DNA of 64,000 nucleotides from Glycomyces amatae. Lineage in GTDB: Bacteria > Actinomycetota > Actinomycetes > Mycobacteriales > Micromonosporaceae. The notes below the pieces were generated by a model. The model did not search any database. It was not told the DNA's origin and worked only from the letters and a program-made list of their open reading frames with translations. Where the stretch lies: NCBI RefSeq assembly GCF_020991375.1, contig NZ_JAJLQZ010000005.1, positions 1 through 64,000 of the forward strand, written 5' to 3'. Shown here piece by piece: positions 1 through 8,358 of this stretch. The translations under genes and the position numbers were made by a program. The stretch's first letter is position 1. Each line of letters starts with the position of its first letter.

Positions 1-228
1 CCCGTACCCGCCCTGCTGCTGCTGCCCGTACGGGTCCTGCTGCTGCCCGTAGGGGTCGTTCGGGGCGTAGCCCTGCCCGAAGGCGGGGGACTGCGGGGGC
101 TGGCCTTGCTGCCATGCCGGGTTGGGCGTCCCGCACTGCTCGCAGAACTGGGCTTGCGGAAAGGCGCCGCAGGCGCACTGGTACCCGCCCGGCTGCGGGG
201 CACCGCCGTAGGTCGGCTGGTAGGTCAA
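1..228 (-). CDS. Zinc-ribbon, Gln/Gly/Tyr-rich protein (3' part cut by window edge)
   Basis: The frame opens with TTG at 228, inside the stop region of the phosphatase gene upstream (overlap 225-228). A strong GGAGGGGGA Shine-Dalgarno lies just before it. About 76 codons are visible. The N-terminal part has a zinc-ribbon pattern (CxC near residue 16, then CEQCG). It is followed by a low-complexity stretch of PYGQQQ-type repeats running off the window. The family is not certain. In other actinobacteria, genes at this place in PknG operons encode FHA- or vWA-domain proteins with a zinc ribbon and a flexible linker, so a phosphothreonine-binding FHA domain could lie beyond the edge. That is inference. 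The overlap implies translational coupling to the phosphatase. Confidence 0.6.
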   Translation of the reverse strand, partial: MTYQPTYGGAPQPGGYQCACGAFPQAQFCEQCGTPNPAWQQGQPPQSPAFGQGYAPNDPYGQQQDPYGQQQQGGYG

Positions 229-1292
229 GGTCGTCCCCCTCCAAGCATTTGGGTGTACTCGGCCTCGCTGACGACACCGAGCAGCGGGGCGGCCCCGTCG
301 CCCTGGTCCTGGGGGCCAGGATCGGCATGCTCCTGCGCATGCGCGTCTCCCTGGACCGAACCGGGGGATTCGAGTTCCACCACCGCGACACTGATGTTGT
401 CATGCCCGCCGTTGGCGAGCGCTTGTCGTGTCAACGCTACCGCCTTGTCGCCAACACCGCCCTCCGGCAGTGGCAGAAGGTCGTGATCGTCATTGAAATA
501 GCGCGACAGACCGTCGCTGCACACTACGACATGGCCGCCCCCGAGCTCCACGCGGAGGAGGTTCGGGTTCAGGGTCGGCGCATCGGCCCCGAGCCACGCC
601 AGCAGGGCTTTCGCATACGGGTTCTTGTAGCGATCGTCCGAGGGGTCCACGCCCTGGTACTCCAGCCGGGCCTGGATCGTGTCGTCCACGGTCAGGCACC
701 GGGCCTCCTTCTCGCCGGCCCAGTACGCCCGCGAATCGCCCACCCAGCACAGGATCGCCTGGTTCCCCTCCACGACCGCCGAGACGTACGTCGAGGACGG
801 CGGCGAGTTCGGGTACTGCTTGCCGACCGCGGCCACGGCCGAGTGGGCCGCGCCCACCCCGCGCCGCGAGGCGTCCTCCGCCGACAGGCCCTCGCCGAGC
901 GCGGCGCGGATCTCCGTGACCGCCGCTTCCACCCCTGCGAGTGACGCCCGCTCCGAGTCCGAGGCCCCCGAGACCCCGTCGCAGACCACGGCGATCTTGC
1001 GCCCGTCGTCGGCGACGGCGATCGCGATCGAGTCCTGGTTGTAGTGGTGCCGCTTGCCCACGTCGGTGGCCGCCCCGATCGACGGCAGCGTGAACGCCAG
1101 GTGGTCGTCCGAACCGCCCGGGTGCTCCGGGTTCTCCTCGGCCGCGGCCGAGGACAGCCACGGCGCCGACTCGGCCGGCACCGCGAACTCCTCCAGCTCG
1201 CCGCCGCAGTCCTCGCAGTATCGGCCGAGGTCGGCGGGGAGTCCGCAGGCGGTGCACCGCTTCGCGGCGCCCATGGTGGGTGAGGGCTGCAT
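225..1292 (-). CDS. PP2C-family Ser/Thr protein phosphatase with N-terminal zinc ribbon
   Basis: 355 aa. Residues about 13-33 form a zinc ribbon (CTACG ... CEDCG). The rest is a PPM/PP2C catalytic domain with the usual metal-binding motifs: VGKRHHYNQDS, VVCDGVSG, WVGDSRAY, VVCSDGLS and GGHDNISV. The expected activity is Mn/Mg-dependent removal of phosphate from Ser/Thr. The start is ATG at 1292 with AAGGAG six bases upstream, 12 nt after the pknG stop. It therefore probably counteracts PknG or resets its substrates in the same operon. The M. tuberculosis glnX-glnH-pknG operon lacks such a gene. A second in-frame ATG six codons in is possible but has no better ribosome site. Confidence 0.9.
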   Translation of the reverse strand: MQPSPTMGAAKRCTACGLPADLGRYCEDCGGELEEFAVPAESAPWLSSAAAEENPEHPGGSDDHLAFTLPSIGAATDVGKRHHYNQDSIAIAVADDGRKIAVVCDGVSGASDSERASLAGVEAAVTEIRAALGEGLSAEDASRRGVGAAHSAVAAVGKQYPNSPPSSTYVSAVVEGNQAILCWVGDSRAYWAGEKEARCLTVDDTIQARLEYQGVDPSDDRYKNPYAKALLAWLGADAPTLNPNLLRVELGGGHVVVCSDGLSRYFNDDHDLLPLPEGGVGDKAVALTRQALANGGHDNISVAVVELESPGSVQGDAHAQEHADPGPQDQGDGAAPLLGVVSEAEYTQMLGGGRP

Positions 1293-1304
1293 AGGGCTCC
1301 TTCG

Positions 1305-3719
1305 CTACAGCATCGTGCGGGGGCGGTGACGGTTGGCCAGGTCGAAGTAGTACACCTGGTCCTCTCTGCGGGTGCAGGCGTGGGCCAGGTCGCGGTAGGC
1401 CCGCTCCAGCGCCAGCCGCAGCTCCCGCTCCTCGGGCGGGGCCCCGAAGACCCGCGGCTCCTGCGCCGGCCCGGTGAGCCGGACCGTCTCCAGCGCCTGG
1501 TGGAGGATGCGGGTCGACACCAGGTGGCGGCGGCGCGGCTCGAGCTTGAGCTCGTCGAGGCGCCCGGCCATGTGGTGCAGGTCCAGCAGCGACGGCGGGG
1601 CCGTGCGGCTGTGCAGCGCGGTCTGGATGGCCGCGGTCTGCGCGATCCCGTACTGCGCCGAGGTCTTCGGCACCTGGTGGAGCGTCGTGATCGCGTCGGT
1701 CGAGTGGCCCTCGAGGTCCAGCAGGCGCGCCCGCCCGTACGCGGCCGAGACGAACCGGTGGTCGCAGGCCCAGATCCGCGTGTAGTGCGGGAGCGCGAGG
1801 TCCCGGCGCCCGGCCAGCTCGGCGCAGGCCGCCAGCGCCAGGCGCGGGGCCAGCTCGCCGGGGAGGTGGGAGTAGACGGCGTCGAAGTGCGCCGCCGCCG
1901 TCGCGAAGTCCGCGGCCAGCAGCGAGATGGTCCCGCGCAGCCACGTGACCTGCCACGTGTTCCCCTCGCGCTGCGCGAACTGGTCGAGCGCGGCGGCGGC
2001 CTGGTGGAGCTCCCCGGCGTTGACGAGGGTCCGCACCCGCCGCAGCTGCACCTCGGGGCTCTGGGACGGCGCGGCGGCGAGCTCGGCGAGGATGCCCGCC
2101 GCGTCGGTCGCCTGGAGCGTCGCCAGGAACGCGGCCATCGGGTCGGCCAGGTCGACCATCGGCGTCGGCAGCGCGTGCGCGACGTCGAAGGGGTCGCCGA
2201 CGGCGTGGACGTCGTAGTCCACGTCCGGCTCGCCGAACACCGACTGCTCGCCGCTGAACAGCGTCGAGGGCTCGAACCGCGGCTCGCCCCGCTGGACCGA
2301 CAGGACCTCGTGGAGGACCCCGCGCACCTGGGTGCGCATCTCGTCGGCGTCCTGGAACCGCGAGCGCGGCTCGGCGTGGGTGGCGCGCAGCAGCAGCCGG
2401 TGGAACGCCCCGTACTCGGCGAACACCGGCGCCTCGGAGGCCGGCGGCAGCTTGTCGCGGTAGGTGCTCGTGAAGCCCTTGAAGTCGAGCGCGAGCACGG
2501 CCATCGAGCGGCCGATGGTGTACAGGTCCGAGGTCACCGACGGGCCGACGGACAGGATCTCGTCGTTGGGCACCGAGTAGCCGGGCGTGCCGTAGATCGC
2601 CGACTCCATGTCGTCGATGTGGCGCACGGCCCCCAGGTCGATGAGCTTGAGCCAGGTCTCGACGTGGATCATGTTGTCCGGCTTGAAGTCGCAGAACAGC
2701 AGGCCCCGGTCGTGCAGGTAGCTGAACGCGGGCAGCAGCTCGGCGGTGTAGGTGAGCACCCGCTCCAGCGGGAGCGGGCTGCGCTCGCCGTTCTCGTCCA
2801 CCGCCTCCCGGATGTCGCGCAGGGACTTCCCGGCCAGGTACTCCATGACGATGTACGACTGGAGCTGGCCCGAGCGCGGGTCGGCGGCGGTGACGAAGTC
2901 GTGGATGTCGACCACGTTGGGGTGGTCGATGCCGACCAGGAAGCGCCGCTCGTTGATGGCGGCCTCGATCGCGTCCTCGTCGGAGGTGTTGATGAGGCCC
3001 TTGATGACGACCCACCGCTGGGTCAGGTCGTCGGCGAAGTTCTTGTCGTTGGCGAGGTAGATCCAGCCGAGCCCGCCGTGGGCGATCGCGCCGAGCACCT
3101 CGTACCGCTCCGAGAGCACGTCGCCGGGCCGGAGCGCGGGCGTGAACCAGTAGCGGGTGCGGCAGTGGGCGCAGTAGCCCTCGACGCGGCCGCCGCGGCC
3201 CGCCTGGGGCCGACCGACGGGCTTGCCGCACGAGGAGCAGAACCGCTTGTGCTCGGGCACCTGCGGGTGCTCCATGACCGCCTCTGCCGGGTCCCTGGGG
3301 GGCACCGGCGGCATGTCGGACAGGCCGCCGCGCTGGCGGGCGCTGGTGGTCGAGGAGCGCGTGACGGGGCCGGTGATCGGCTGCGGCAGCGGCGCGGCGG
3401 GGGCCCGGTGGGGCGCCGGGGGCGGCGAGATCGCGATGCTCACGGGCGCGACCTGCTGCGACTGCGCCACGTGGGCCTGCGGCGGCGCCGACACGGGCGG
3501 CACGGACGGCGACACCGGCGGCACCGACATGGGCGGGGCGGTGGTGCCCGGCGGGGCCGGCGGCGAGGGCGCGAAACCCGGCTGCGGCGGCACCGCGGGC
3601 GGGGTGCTGAGGCGCTTGCGCACGCGGAGCGTGTCGCTCTCCTCGGCGCTCGGCTGCGGCGGCTGCACCTGGCCCGGCTGGTACCGCTGGGTGTGCTCGG
3701 GCGGCGGCTGGTCGCTCAT
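1305..3719 (-). CDS. pknG: Serine/threonine protein kinase PknG
   Basis: 804 aa. The order of parts is: a long Pro-rich disordered N-terminus (1-155); a rubredoxin-like knuckle with C161/C164 and C183/C186; a kinase domain from about 205; and a TPR-like helical C-terminus. The ATP lysine is K240 (WVVIK). The catalytic loop is CDFKPDN with D344, and the DFG site reads DLG (361-363), an unusual form typical of PknG. The family phosphorylates the FHA protein GarA/OdhI, which controls 2-oxoglutarate dehydrogenase and glutamate metabolism. ATG at 3719 is preceded by GGGGAG. The gene follows the binding protein with a 9-nt gap, so GlnX-GlnH-PknG signalling is very likely conserved. At 804 aa it is a little longer than the 750-aa mycobacterial protein because of the N-terminal tail. 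Confidence 0.96.
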   Translation of the reverse strand: MSDQPPPEHTQRYQPGQVQPPQPSAEESDTLRVRKRLSTPPAVPPQPGFAPSPPAPPGTTAPPMSVPPVSPSVPPVSAPPQAHVAQSQQVAPVSIAISPPPAPHRAPAAPLPQPITGPVTRSSTTSARQRGGLSDMPPVPPRDPAEAVMEHPQVPEHKRFCSSCGKPVGRPQAGRGGRVEGYCAHCRTRYWFTPALRPGDVLSERYEVLGAIAHGGLGWIYLANDKNFADDLTQRWVVIKGLINTSDEDAIEAAINERRFLVGIDHPNVVDIHDFVTAADPRSGQLQSYIVMEYLAGKSLRDIREAVDENGERSPLPLERVLTYTAELLPAFSYLHDRGLLFCDFKPDNMIHVETWLKLIDLGAVRHIDDMESAIYGTPGYSVPNDEILSVGPSVTSDLYTIGRSMAVLALDFKGFTSTYRDKLPPASEAPVFAEYGAFHRLLLRATHAEPRSRFQDADEMRTQVRGVLHEVLSVQRGEPRFEPSTLFSGEQSVFGEPDVDYDVHAVGDPFDVAHALPTPMVDLADPMAAFLATLQATDAAGILAELAAAPSQSPEVQLRRVRTLVNAGELHQAAAALDQFAQREGNTWQVTWLRGTISLLAADFATAAAHFDAVYSHLPGELAPRLALAACAELAGRRDLALPHYTRIWACDHRFVSAAYGRARLLDLEGHSTDAITTLHQVPKTSAQYGIAQTAAIQTALHSRTAPPSLLDLHHMAGRLDELKLEPRRRHLVSTRILHQALETVRLTGPAQEPRVFGAPPEERELRLALERAYRDLAHACTRREDQVYYFDLANRHRPRTML

Positions 3720-3728
3720 AGGCTCCCC

Positions 3729-4682
3729 TTAATCCCGGTACTGGGGGCTCGGCGGGGCGGCCTCCACGGCCAGCGGGCCCTCGAGCCACTCGTCGTAGGC
3801 CTGCTGCCACGTGCCCTCCGCGATGACGTCCTCGAGCGCCCCGTTCACGAAGCGCGCCAGGTCGGTGTTGCCAAGCTGCATCGCGATGCCGTAGGGCTCG
3901 TCGGAGAACGCCTCGCCGACGACGTGGAGCGTCGGGTCCTGGACGGCCATGCCCGCGAGGATCGTGTCGTCGATGGCGATCGCGTCCACGGTGCCCTGCT
4001 GGAGCAGCACCAGGCAGTCGTTGTAGTCCGGGACGGTGACCATCTCGGACTCGGCCTGCTCGGCGATGGTCCGCACCGACGTCGAGCCGTGCCCGGTGCA
4101 CACCAGGTCCTCGGCGGTGAGGTCGGCGAGGCCGGTGATCCCCGAGGCCTTCGGGACGAGCAGGCGCTGCCCCGCGTGGTAGTACTCGGCGGAGAACTCG
4201 ACCTCCGTCCACCGGTCGCAGGTCATGGTCATGGTCCGCACGATCATGTCGACCCGGTCCTCGTCGAGGGACGGGACGCGCTCGCTGGAGGTCATGGGCA
4301 CCCAGCGGATGTCGGCGCCCTCGCCGAGGAGCTTCTCGGCGATCGCGGTGGCGATGTCGATGTCGAAGCCGGCGAGCGCGTTGGTCTCGGGGTCGCGGTA
4401 GCCCATGAGGTTCGTGGACTGGCTGATGCCGATGCTGATCCGGCCGTCGTCGTCGAGCTGGGCCCGCGCCTGCTCGGCGGTGACGGCGCCGGGGGCGTAG
4501 GACGCGAGGGCGTTGCACTCCTCGGGCGCCGCGGTCTCGACGTCGGGGTCGAAGTCGATGCCCGAGGGCAGCGGCGTGGGCACGTCGACGCTCGGCGGCT
4601 CCATGCTGGTCGGCCCCGAGCAGGCGGCGAGGACGAGGCACGCGGCCGCAGCGGCCGCGAGTCGGATCTGGTGTCGAATCAT
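3729..4682 (-). CDS. glnH: GlnH-type extracellular glutamate/aspartate-binding lipoprotein
   Basis: 317 aa. It has a lipoprotein signal peptide with lipobox LAAC (C21), then a family 3 solute-binding domain: ISIGISQSTNLMGYRD, the FDIDIATAIAEKLLG helix, and VDMIVRTMTMT. Start ATG 4682 overlaps the upstream stop by four bases (ATGA), so the two proteins are translationally coupled. In mycobacteria GlnH binds aspartate/glutamate outside the membrane and signals through GlnX to PknG rather than acting in transport. The absence of ABC permease or ATPase genes next to it fits that role. The first 70 residues after the lipobox are Pro/Asp-rich linker. Confidence 0.93.
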   Translation of the reverse strand: MIRHQIRLAAAAAACLVLAACSGPTSMEPPSVDVPTPLPSGIDFDPDVETAAPEECNALASYAPGAVTAEQARAQLDDDGRISIGISQSTNLMGYRDPETNALAGFDIDIATAIAEKLLGEGADIRWVPMTSSERVPSLDEDRVDMIVRTMTMTCDRWTEVEFSAEYYHAGQRLLVPKASGITGLADLTAEDLVCTGHGSTSVRTIAEQAESEMVTVPDYNDCLVLLQQGTVDAIAIDDTILAGMAVQDPTLHVVGEAFSDEPYGIAMQLGNTDLARFVNGALEDVIAEGTWQQAYDEWLEGPLAVEAAPPSPQYRD

Positions 4683-6025
4683 GCGTAGTACTCCGCCACT
4701 CGCATCTGGATGCCGACCGCGGCGCCGATGAGCGCGGCCAGGGACAGGGCCGCGAGCCCCGCCGCCGCGCCCGAGAGGGACCGCTGGGCGTCGCTCGTGG
4801 CCTCGACGAACCGGTCGGCGCTGACGTCGGTCGCCTCGGTCAGCGCGGTGTTGAGGGTCCTGAAGGAGGCCCACAGGCTCGTGTCGTCCTCGCCGACGGC
4901 CATGGCGACGGCGTCGGTGTACTGGCCCTCCTGGGCGAGCTTGATGACGTCGTCGTGGCCGGCGCGCCAGGTGTCGGCGGCCTCGCGGGCCGTGTCGACC
5001 TTCGCCGACATCCCGGCGTCGCCCGCGAAGGCCTCGTCGAGCCGGTCGAGCAGCCCGCCGTCCTCGGTGAGCTCGGTGAAGTGCGCCTCGTAGCGCGCGA
5101 GGGCGTCGGCGTCCTCGCCGCGGGCGATGAGCATCAGGGACTCCTCGGCGCGCGCCTGCTGGGCGGTGATCTCGGCCTGCGCGAGCAGTTCGAGCGGCCC
5201 GGCGCCCTCCTCGTGGGACCGGTCGGTGTGCCCGGCCGAGGCCAGCGACGCGAACGCCAGCCACCCCGCGAACAGCACCAGCAGCCCCGTGGCGCCCACG
5301 AGCCCGAGGTTGAACACGCGGTTGGTCTTGCGCGAGAGCCACAGCTGCGCCCACACCAGCGTTCCGAGCGCGGCGACCGCGAGGACCGCGGCGGCCCACG
5401 GGAAGGCCTGGGCGTCCGAGCGCGACTCGTTCAGCTGCCCGAGCGCGTTGTCCTGGAGGTCGTGCGCCGAGGGCAGCATCTCCTCGCGCATGAGCGTCGA
5501 GGCCTGCTCCTGGTAGGTCGCGCCGACCGGCTCGCCGAGCCGGTTGAAGGTCCGGGCGGACTCGACCAGCCCGGTGTAGACCGGCAGCCGCGCGTTCAGC
5601 TCCGCGACCAGCTGCGCGTCGTCCGCGGTCTTCACCTCGCCCGCGGCCGTGGCGAGCGCGACCGTGGCGTCGCGCAGGGCCTCGCGGTAGGTCTCGTTCA
5701 TCTCGTCCGAGGGCGTGCCGGCCGTCAGGTACGAGGAGGTCGCGGCCGCGTCGGCCTGCGAGAGCGCCTGGTACAGCTGGAGGGCGGCCACCGACAGCCG
5801 GCCCGACTGGCCGGTGGTCTCCTCGATGACGGCCGACTTCGCGATGATCGCGGTCATGCCGGTGACGCCGGCGCCGAGGATCAGGGCGGCCAGGACGGCG
5901 AGCACGCCGCGCAGCTGCCCGGGCGTGTACCGCAGCGCGGCCAGGGCGCGGTCGAACCGTCCCGGAGCGGCTCCGGCGGCCGGTGCGGGCGCTTGCGCCT
6001 GCGCTGGAGGGGACTGGACGGACAA
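4679..6025 (-). CDS. glnX: GlnX-like membrane signalling protein
   Basis: 448 aa, start TTG 6025 with GAGGTG seven bases upstream; no ATG or GTG is better placed. After a Pro/Ala-rich cytoplasmic tail it has four membrane segments, near residues 39-62, 208-226, 241-263 and 418-440. They enclose two Ala/Glu-rich helical extracellular domains, consistent with the tandem four-helix sensor described for mycobacterial GlnX (Rv0412c). It is the first gene of the operon and overlaps glnH by four bases. The predicted role is to relay the state of GlnH across the membrane to PknG. Sequence identity in this family is low, so the call rests on topology and operon position. Confidence 0.85.
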   Translation of the reverse strand: MSVQSPPAQAQAPAPAAGAAPGRFDRALAALRYTPGQLRGVLAVLAALILGAGVTGMTAIIAKSAVIEETTGQSGRLSVAALQLYQALSQADAAATSSYLTAGTPSDEMNETYREALRDATVALATAAGEVKTADDAQLVAELNARLPVYTGLVESARTFNRLGEPVGATYQEQASTLMREEMLPSAHDLQDNALGQLNESRSDAQAFPWAAAVLAVAALGTLVWAQLWLSRKTNRVFNLGLVGATGLLVLFAGWLAFASLASAGHTDRSHEEGAGPLELLAQAEITAQQARAEESLMLIARGEDADALARYEAHFTELTEDGGLLDRLDEAFAGDAGMSAKVDTAREAADTWRAGHDDVIKLAQEGQYTDAVAMAVGEDDTSLWASFRTLNTALTEATDVSADRFVEATSDAQRSLSGAAAGLAALSLAALIGAAVGIQMRVAEYYA

Positions 6026-6195
6026 CTACTGCACCTCACTAGGTTCGCGTCTCGCGAGTGTTCACGGAACCGCTGCGCTCGCCGTCGCGCGCACGTGGAC
6101 GCGGCTGGAGTGTCGGGGGACTCCCACATGGTATCGGCCCGCGGCAACGGTCGCTGACGACCGTCTCGCGGCGGTCGGGGACGTGTCGGCGACGG

Positions 6196-6201
6196 TACCG
6201 T
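6196..6201 (+). promoter_or_regulatory. Putative -10 hexamer TACCGT of a leaderless mRNA
   Basis: TACCGT ends six bases before the GTG start at 6208, so transcription would begin at or next to the start codon. The same layout recurs in this window. No good -35 is visible. Confidence 0.4.
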
Positions 6202-6207
6202 AGGCGC

Positions 6208-6663
6208 GTGACGAACGCCGAACCGGAATCCACAGTGGAAGACGAGCGCTGGATGGCCCGCGCCGTGGAACTGGCCGGGCGCTGCCCGCCGTCCGCGACC
6301 GCCTTCAGCGTCGGGGCCGTGATCGTCGCGGGCGGGCGCGCCGTCGGCGAGGGCTGGTCGCGCGCCGAGGACCCGCACGACCACGCCGAGGAGGTCGCCC
6401 TGCGCCGCGCCGGGGCGGCCGCGCGCGGCGCGACCGCCTACTCGTCCATGGAGCCGTGCGGGCGCCGCGCCTCCCGGCCCGACCCGTGCGCGCGCCTGCT
6501 CCTCGCGGCGGGCGTCGCCCGCGTCGTCTACGCCCTCGGCGAGCCCCCCAACTTCGTCGACGCGCCCGGCGGCGACGCGATCCTGCGCGGGGGCGGCGTG
6601 GCCGTGGCCGTGATGCCCGAATTCGGTGCGGCGGCCGAACGCCCCAACGCGCACCTCCTATAG
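6208..6663 (+). CDS. Zinc-dependent cytidine/RibD-like deaminase family protein
   Basis: 151 aa. Zinc-site motif H59-A-E61 (HAEE) is followed by PCG (C84) and C94, the HAE...PCxxxC pattern of cytidine/deoxycytidylate and RibD-type deaminases; E61 would be the proton shuttle. It resembles the deaminase half of RibD more than a cytidine deaminase, but the reductase half is missing, so the substrate is unknown. Start GTG 6208 has no Shine-Dalgarno; a -10-like TACCGT lies six bases upstream. It is divergent from glnX. Confidence 0.75.
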   Translation: MTNAEPESTVEDERWMARAVELAGRCPPSATAFSVGAVIVAGGRAVGEGWSRAEDPHDHAEEVALRRAGAAARGATAYSSMEPCGRRASRPDPCARLLLAAGVARVVYALGEPPNFVDAPGGDAILRGGGVAVAVMPEFGAAAERPNAHLL

Positions 6664-6673
6664 CCTGGTGCAC

Positions 6674-7468
6674 ATGAGGCCACTGATCGACGCAGACCAG
6701 GCCGCCGCCCGGTCCGGAGCGGTCCGACTGGACGTCCGATGGACCCTGGGCGGGCCCCCGAGGGACGCCGACTACGCCGAGGGGCACCTGCCCGGAGCGG
6801 TCCGGCTCGACCTCGACCGCGACGTCTGCGGCCCCGCGGGCCCCGCGGGCGGGCGCCACCCGCTCCCCGACCCCGGGGCGCTCCAGGAGGTGCTGCGGGC
6901 CGCCGGGATCGACGACGACTCCACGGTCGTCGTCTACGACGACGGCGACCACATGGCCGCCGCCCGCACCTGGTGGACCCTCCGCTGGGCGGGCCTGGAG
7001 GACGTCCACGTCCTGCGCGGCGGCATCGAGGCCTGGACCGGCGCCGGGCTCCCGCTGGAGACCCAGGCGCCGCAGCCCCGGACCGGCACCGTCACCGTCC
7101 GGCCCGGGAGCCTCCCGGTGCTCGACGCCGACGGCGCCGCCGCGTGGGCCGAGGAGCGCGAGCTGGTCGACGTGCGCGCCCCCGAGCGCTACCGGGGCGA
7201 GTTCGAGCCGGTGGACCCCGTGGCGGGCCACGTGCCCGGCGCGGTCAACCTCTTCCTCGGCGAGGACGACCTCGCCGACACCGCGCGGCTGCGCGAGCGC
7301 TACGAACCGCACCCGGACGCCGCGTTCTACTGCGGCTCGGGCGTCGGCGCGGCCCGCACCGCCCTGGCCGTCACCGCGGCCGGGCTGCCGACGCCGCCGG
7401 TGTACATCGGCTCGTGGAGCGACTGGGTCGCGCAGGGCCGCGAGGCGGCCCGAGGGGAGGAGCGGTGA
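6674..7468 (+). CDS. Two-domain sulfurtransferase (thiosulfate / 3-mercaptopyruvate type)
   Basis: 264 aa made of two rhodanese domains. The N-terminal domain is inactive-type (LDVRWTLGGPP...GHLPGAVRLDL). The C-terminal domain carries the active loop with Cys220 (CGSGVGA), close to the CGSGVT loop of 3-mercaptopyruvate sulfurtransferases. It would move sulfane sulfur from thiosulfate or mercaptopyruvate to cyanide or other thiols. Start: ATG 6674, or GTG 6668 two codons earlier; neither has a ribosome site, but TATAGC at 6659-6664 may be a -10. It overlaps the next gene by four bases (GTGA). Confidence 0.88.
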   Translation: MRPLIDADQAAARSGAVRLDVRWTLGGPPRDADYAEGHLPGAVRLDLDRDVCGPAGPAGGRHPLPDPGALQEVLRAAGIDDDSTVVVYDDGDHMAAARTWWTLRWAGLEDVHVLRGGIEAWTGAGLPLETQAPQPRTGTVTVRPGSLPVLDADGAAAWAEERELVDVRAPERYRGEFEPVDPVAGHVPGAVNLFLGEDDLADTARLRERYEPHPDAAFYCGSGVGAARTALAVTAAGLPTPPVYIGSWSDWVAQGREAARGEER

Positions 7469-8079
7469 AGGCGCTCGCACTCGTCCCCGCCGCCATGCTG
7501 CTCGCGCTGGCGGCGTGCACCGCCGACGGCGAGGAGCCGGCCGAGGACCCGACGGACGCCCCCGCGAACGAGGCCTCCGACACCGTCCAGGAGGAGCCGG
7601 ACCCGGTCGAGCTCGACCTGGCCGACGCCGAGGGCGCCTGCCCGTTCATCGACCCGGCGCTGCTCAACTCGACCACCGGCGAGGACTTCCGGTTCGCCTC
7701 GGGCGGGCCGGGCGAGGCCGCCGAGGACGAGGAGCTCCCGGCGCAGCTGACCTGCGCGGTCCAGACCGGCGAGGCCGCCTACCCGGACCTGACGCTGTTC
7801 ATCATCGGCACCGACGCGAGCGCCGAGGTGTACGAGGAGGAGCTGGCCGACGGCACCGAGACGGTCGACGACCTCGGCGAGGCCGCCTACTGGATCGTGC
7901 ACACCGAGGACACCGGCGCGGGCCCGGCCCTGGAGATGGGCTGGTACGACGGCGGGACCATCTTCGAGCTGCGCTACACCACGCCCGAGGGCACCGACGC
8001 GGCCGCGGTCGAGGAACTCGTGGGCGGCTTCACCGACCTGTCCAAGGGCATCTCGCAGGCCCACGCCGACGCCGGATAG
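7465..8079 (+). CDS. Secreted lipoprotein of unknown function
   Basis: 204 aa. A short signal peptide ends in lipobox LAAC (C19), followed by an acidic Glu/Asp/Pro linker. The globular domain (about 55-200) has two conserved cysteines (GACPFID and LTCAVQT) that could form a disulfide. This resembles the DUF3558 / sensor-domain lipoproteins of actinobacteria, but the family is not certain. GTG 7465 overlaps the sulfurtransferase stop (GTGA) and has a strong GAGGGGAGGA site, so it is the last gene of that operon. Confidence 0.7.
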   Translation: MKALALVPAAMLLALAACTADGEEPAEDPTDAPANEASDTVQEEPDPVELDLADAEGACPFIDPALLNSTTGEDFRFASGGPGEAAEDEELPAQLTCAVQTGEAAYPDLTLFIIGTDASAEVYEEELADGTETVDDLGEAAYWIVHTEDTGAGPALEMGWYDGGTIFELRYTTPEGTDAAAVEELVGGFTDLSKGISQAHADAG

Positions 8080-8097
8080 GACACCGACGCGAACGCC

Positions 8098-8120
8098 GCC
8101 GCCGGGCAGAGCCCGGCGGC
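8098..8120. terminator. Hairpin after the lipoprotein gene
   Basis: Ten-base-pair GC stem (8098-8107 with 8111-8120) and an AGA loop, 18 bases after the stop. No T run follows, as is usual in this genome. Confidence 0.5.
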
Positions 8121-8146
8121 AGCGTCGTCGTTCGAACGCGGAAGGC

Positions 8147-8183
8147 GAGCGCCCTCCCCGCCGGGGGTGCGGGGAGGGCGCTC
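8147..8183. terminator. Strong bidirectional hairpin between convergent genes
   Basis: Perfect 14-bp stem (8147-8160 with 8170-8183) and a 9-base loop between the plus-strand lipoprotein gene and the minus-strand ideR gene. It can serve both. Confidence 0.7.
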
Positions 8184-8358
8184 AGGTGCGGAGTCGAGTC
8201 GTCGCGTGCCCGTTTCCGGTGCTCGAGCCCCCGGAAGCGTGCTTCCGGCGTGTTGGAAACGTTTGCAACGCTTTGGACAGCCTACGCCGCGGTAGCGCAC
8301 GGGTCAAGACTCGACACGAGGGACGTTCGCGACACGTGGTCGTTCCGCGACGCGGGAG

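Noticed and set aside
490-4641. A 1383-codon open frame on the minus strand overlapping pknG
   Set aside because: Wrong-frame reading of GC-rich coding DNA: Arg/Pro/Gly-rich product, no domains, lies across well-supported phosphatase, pknG and glnH genes.
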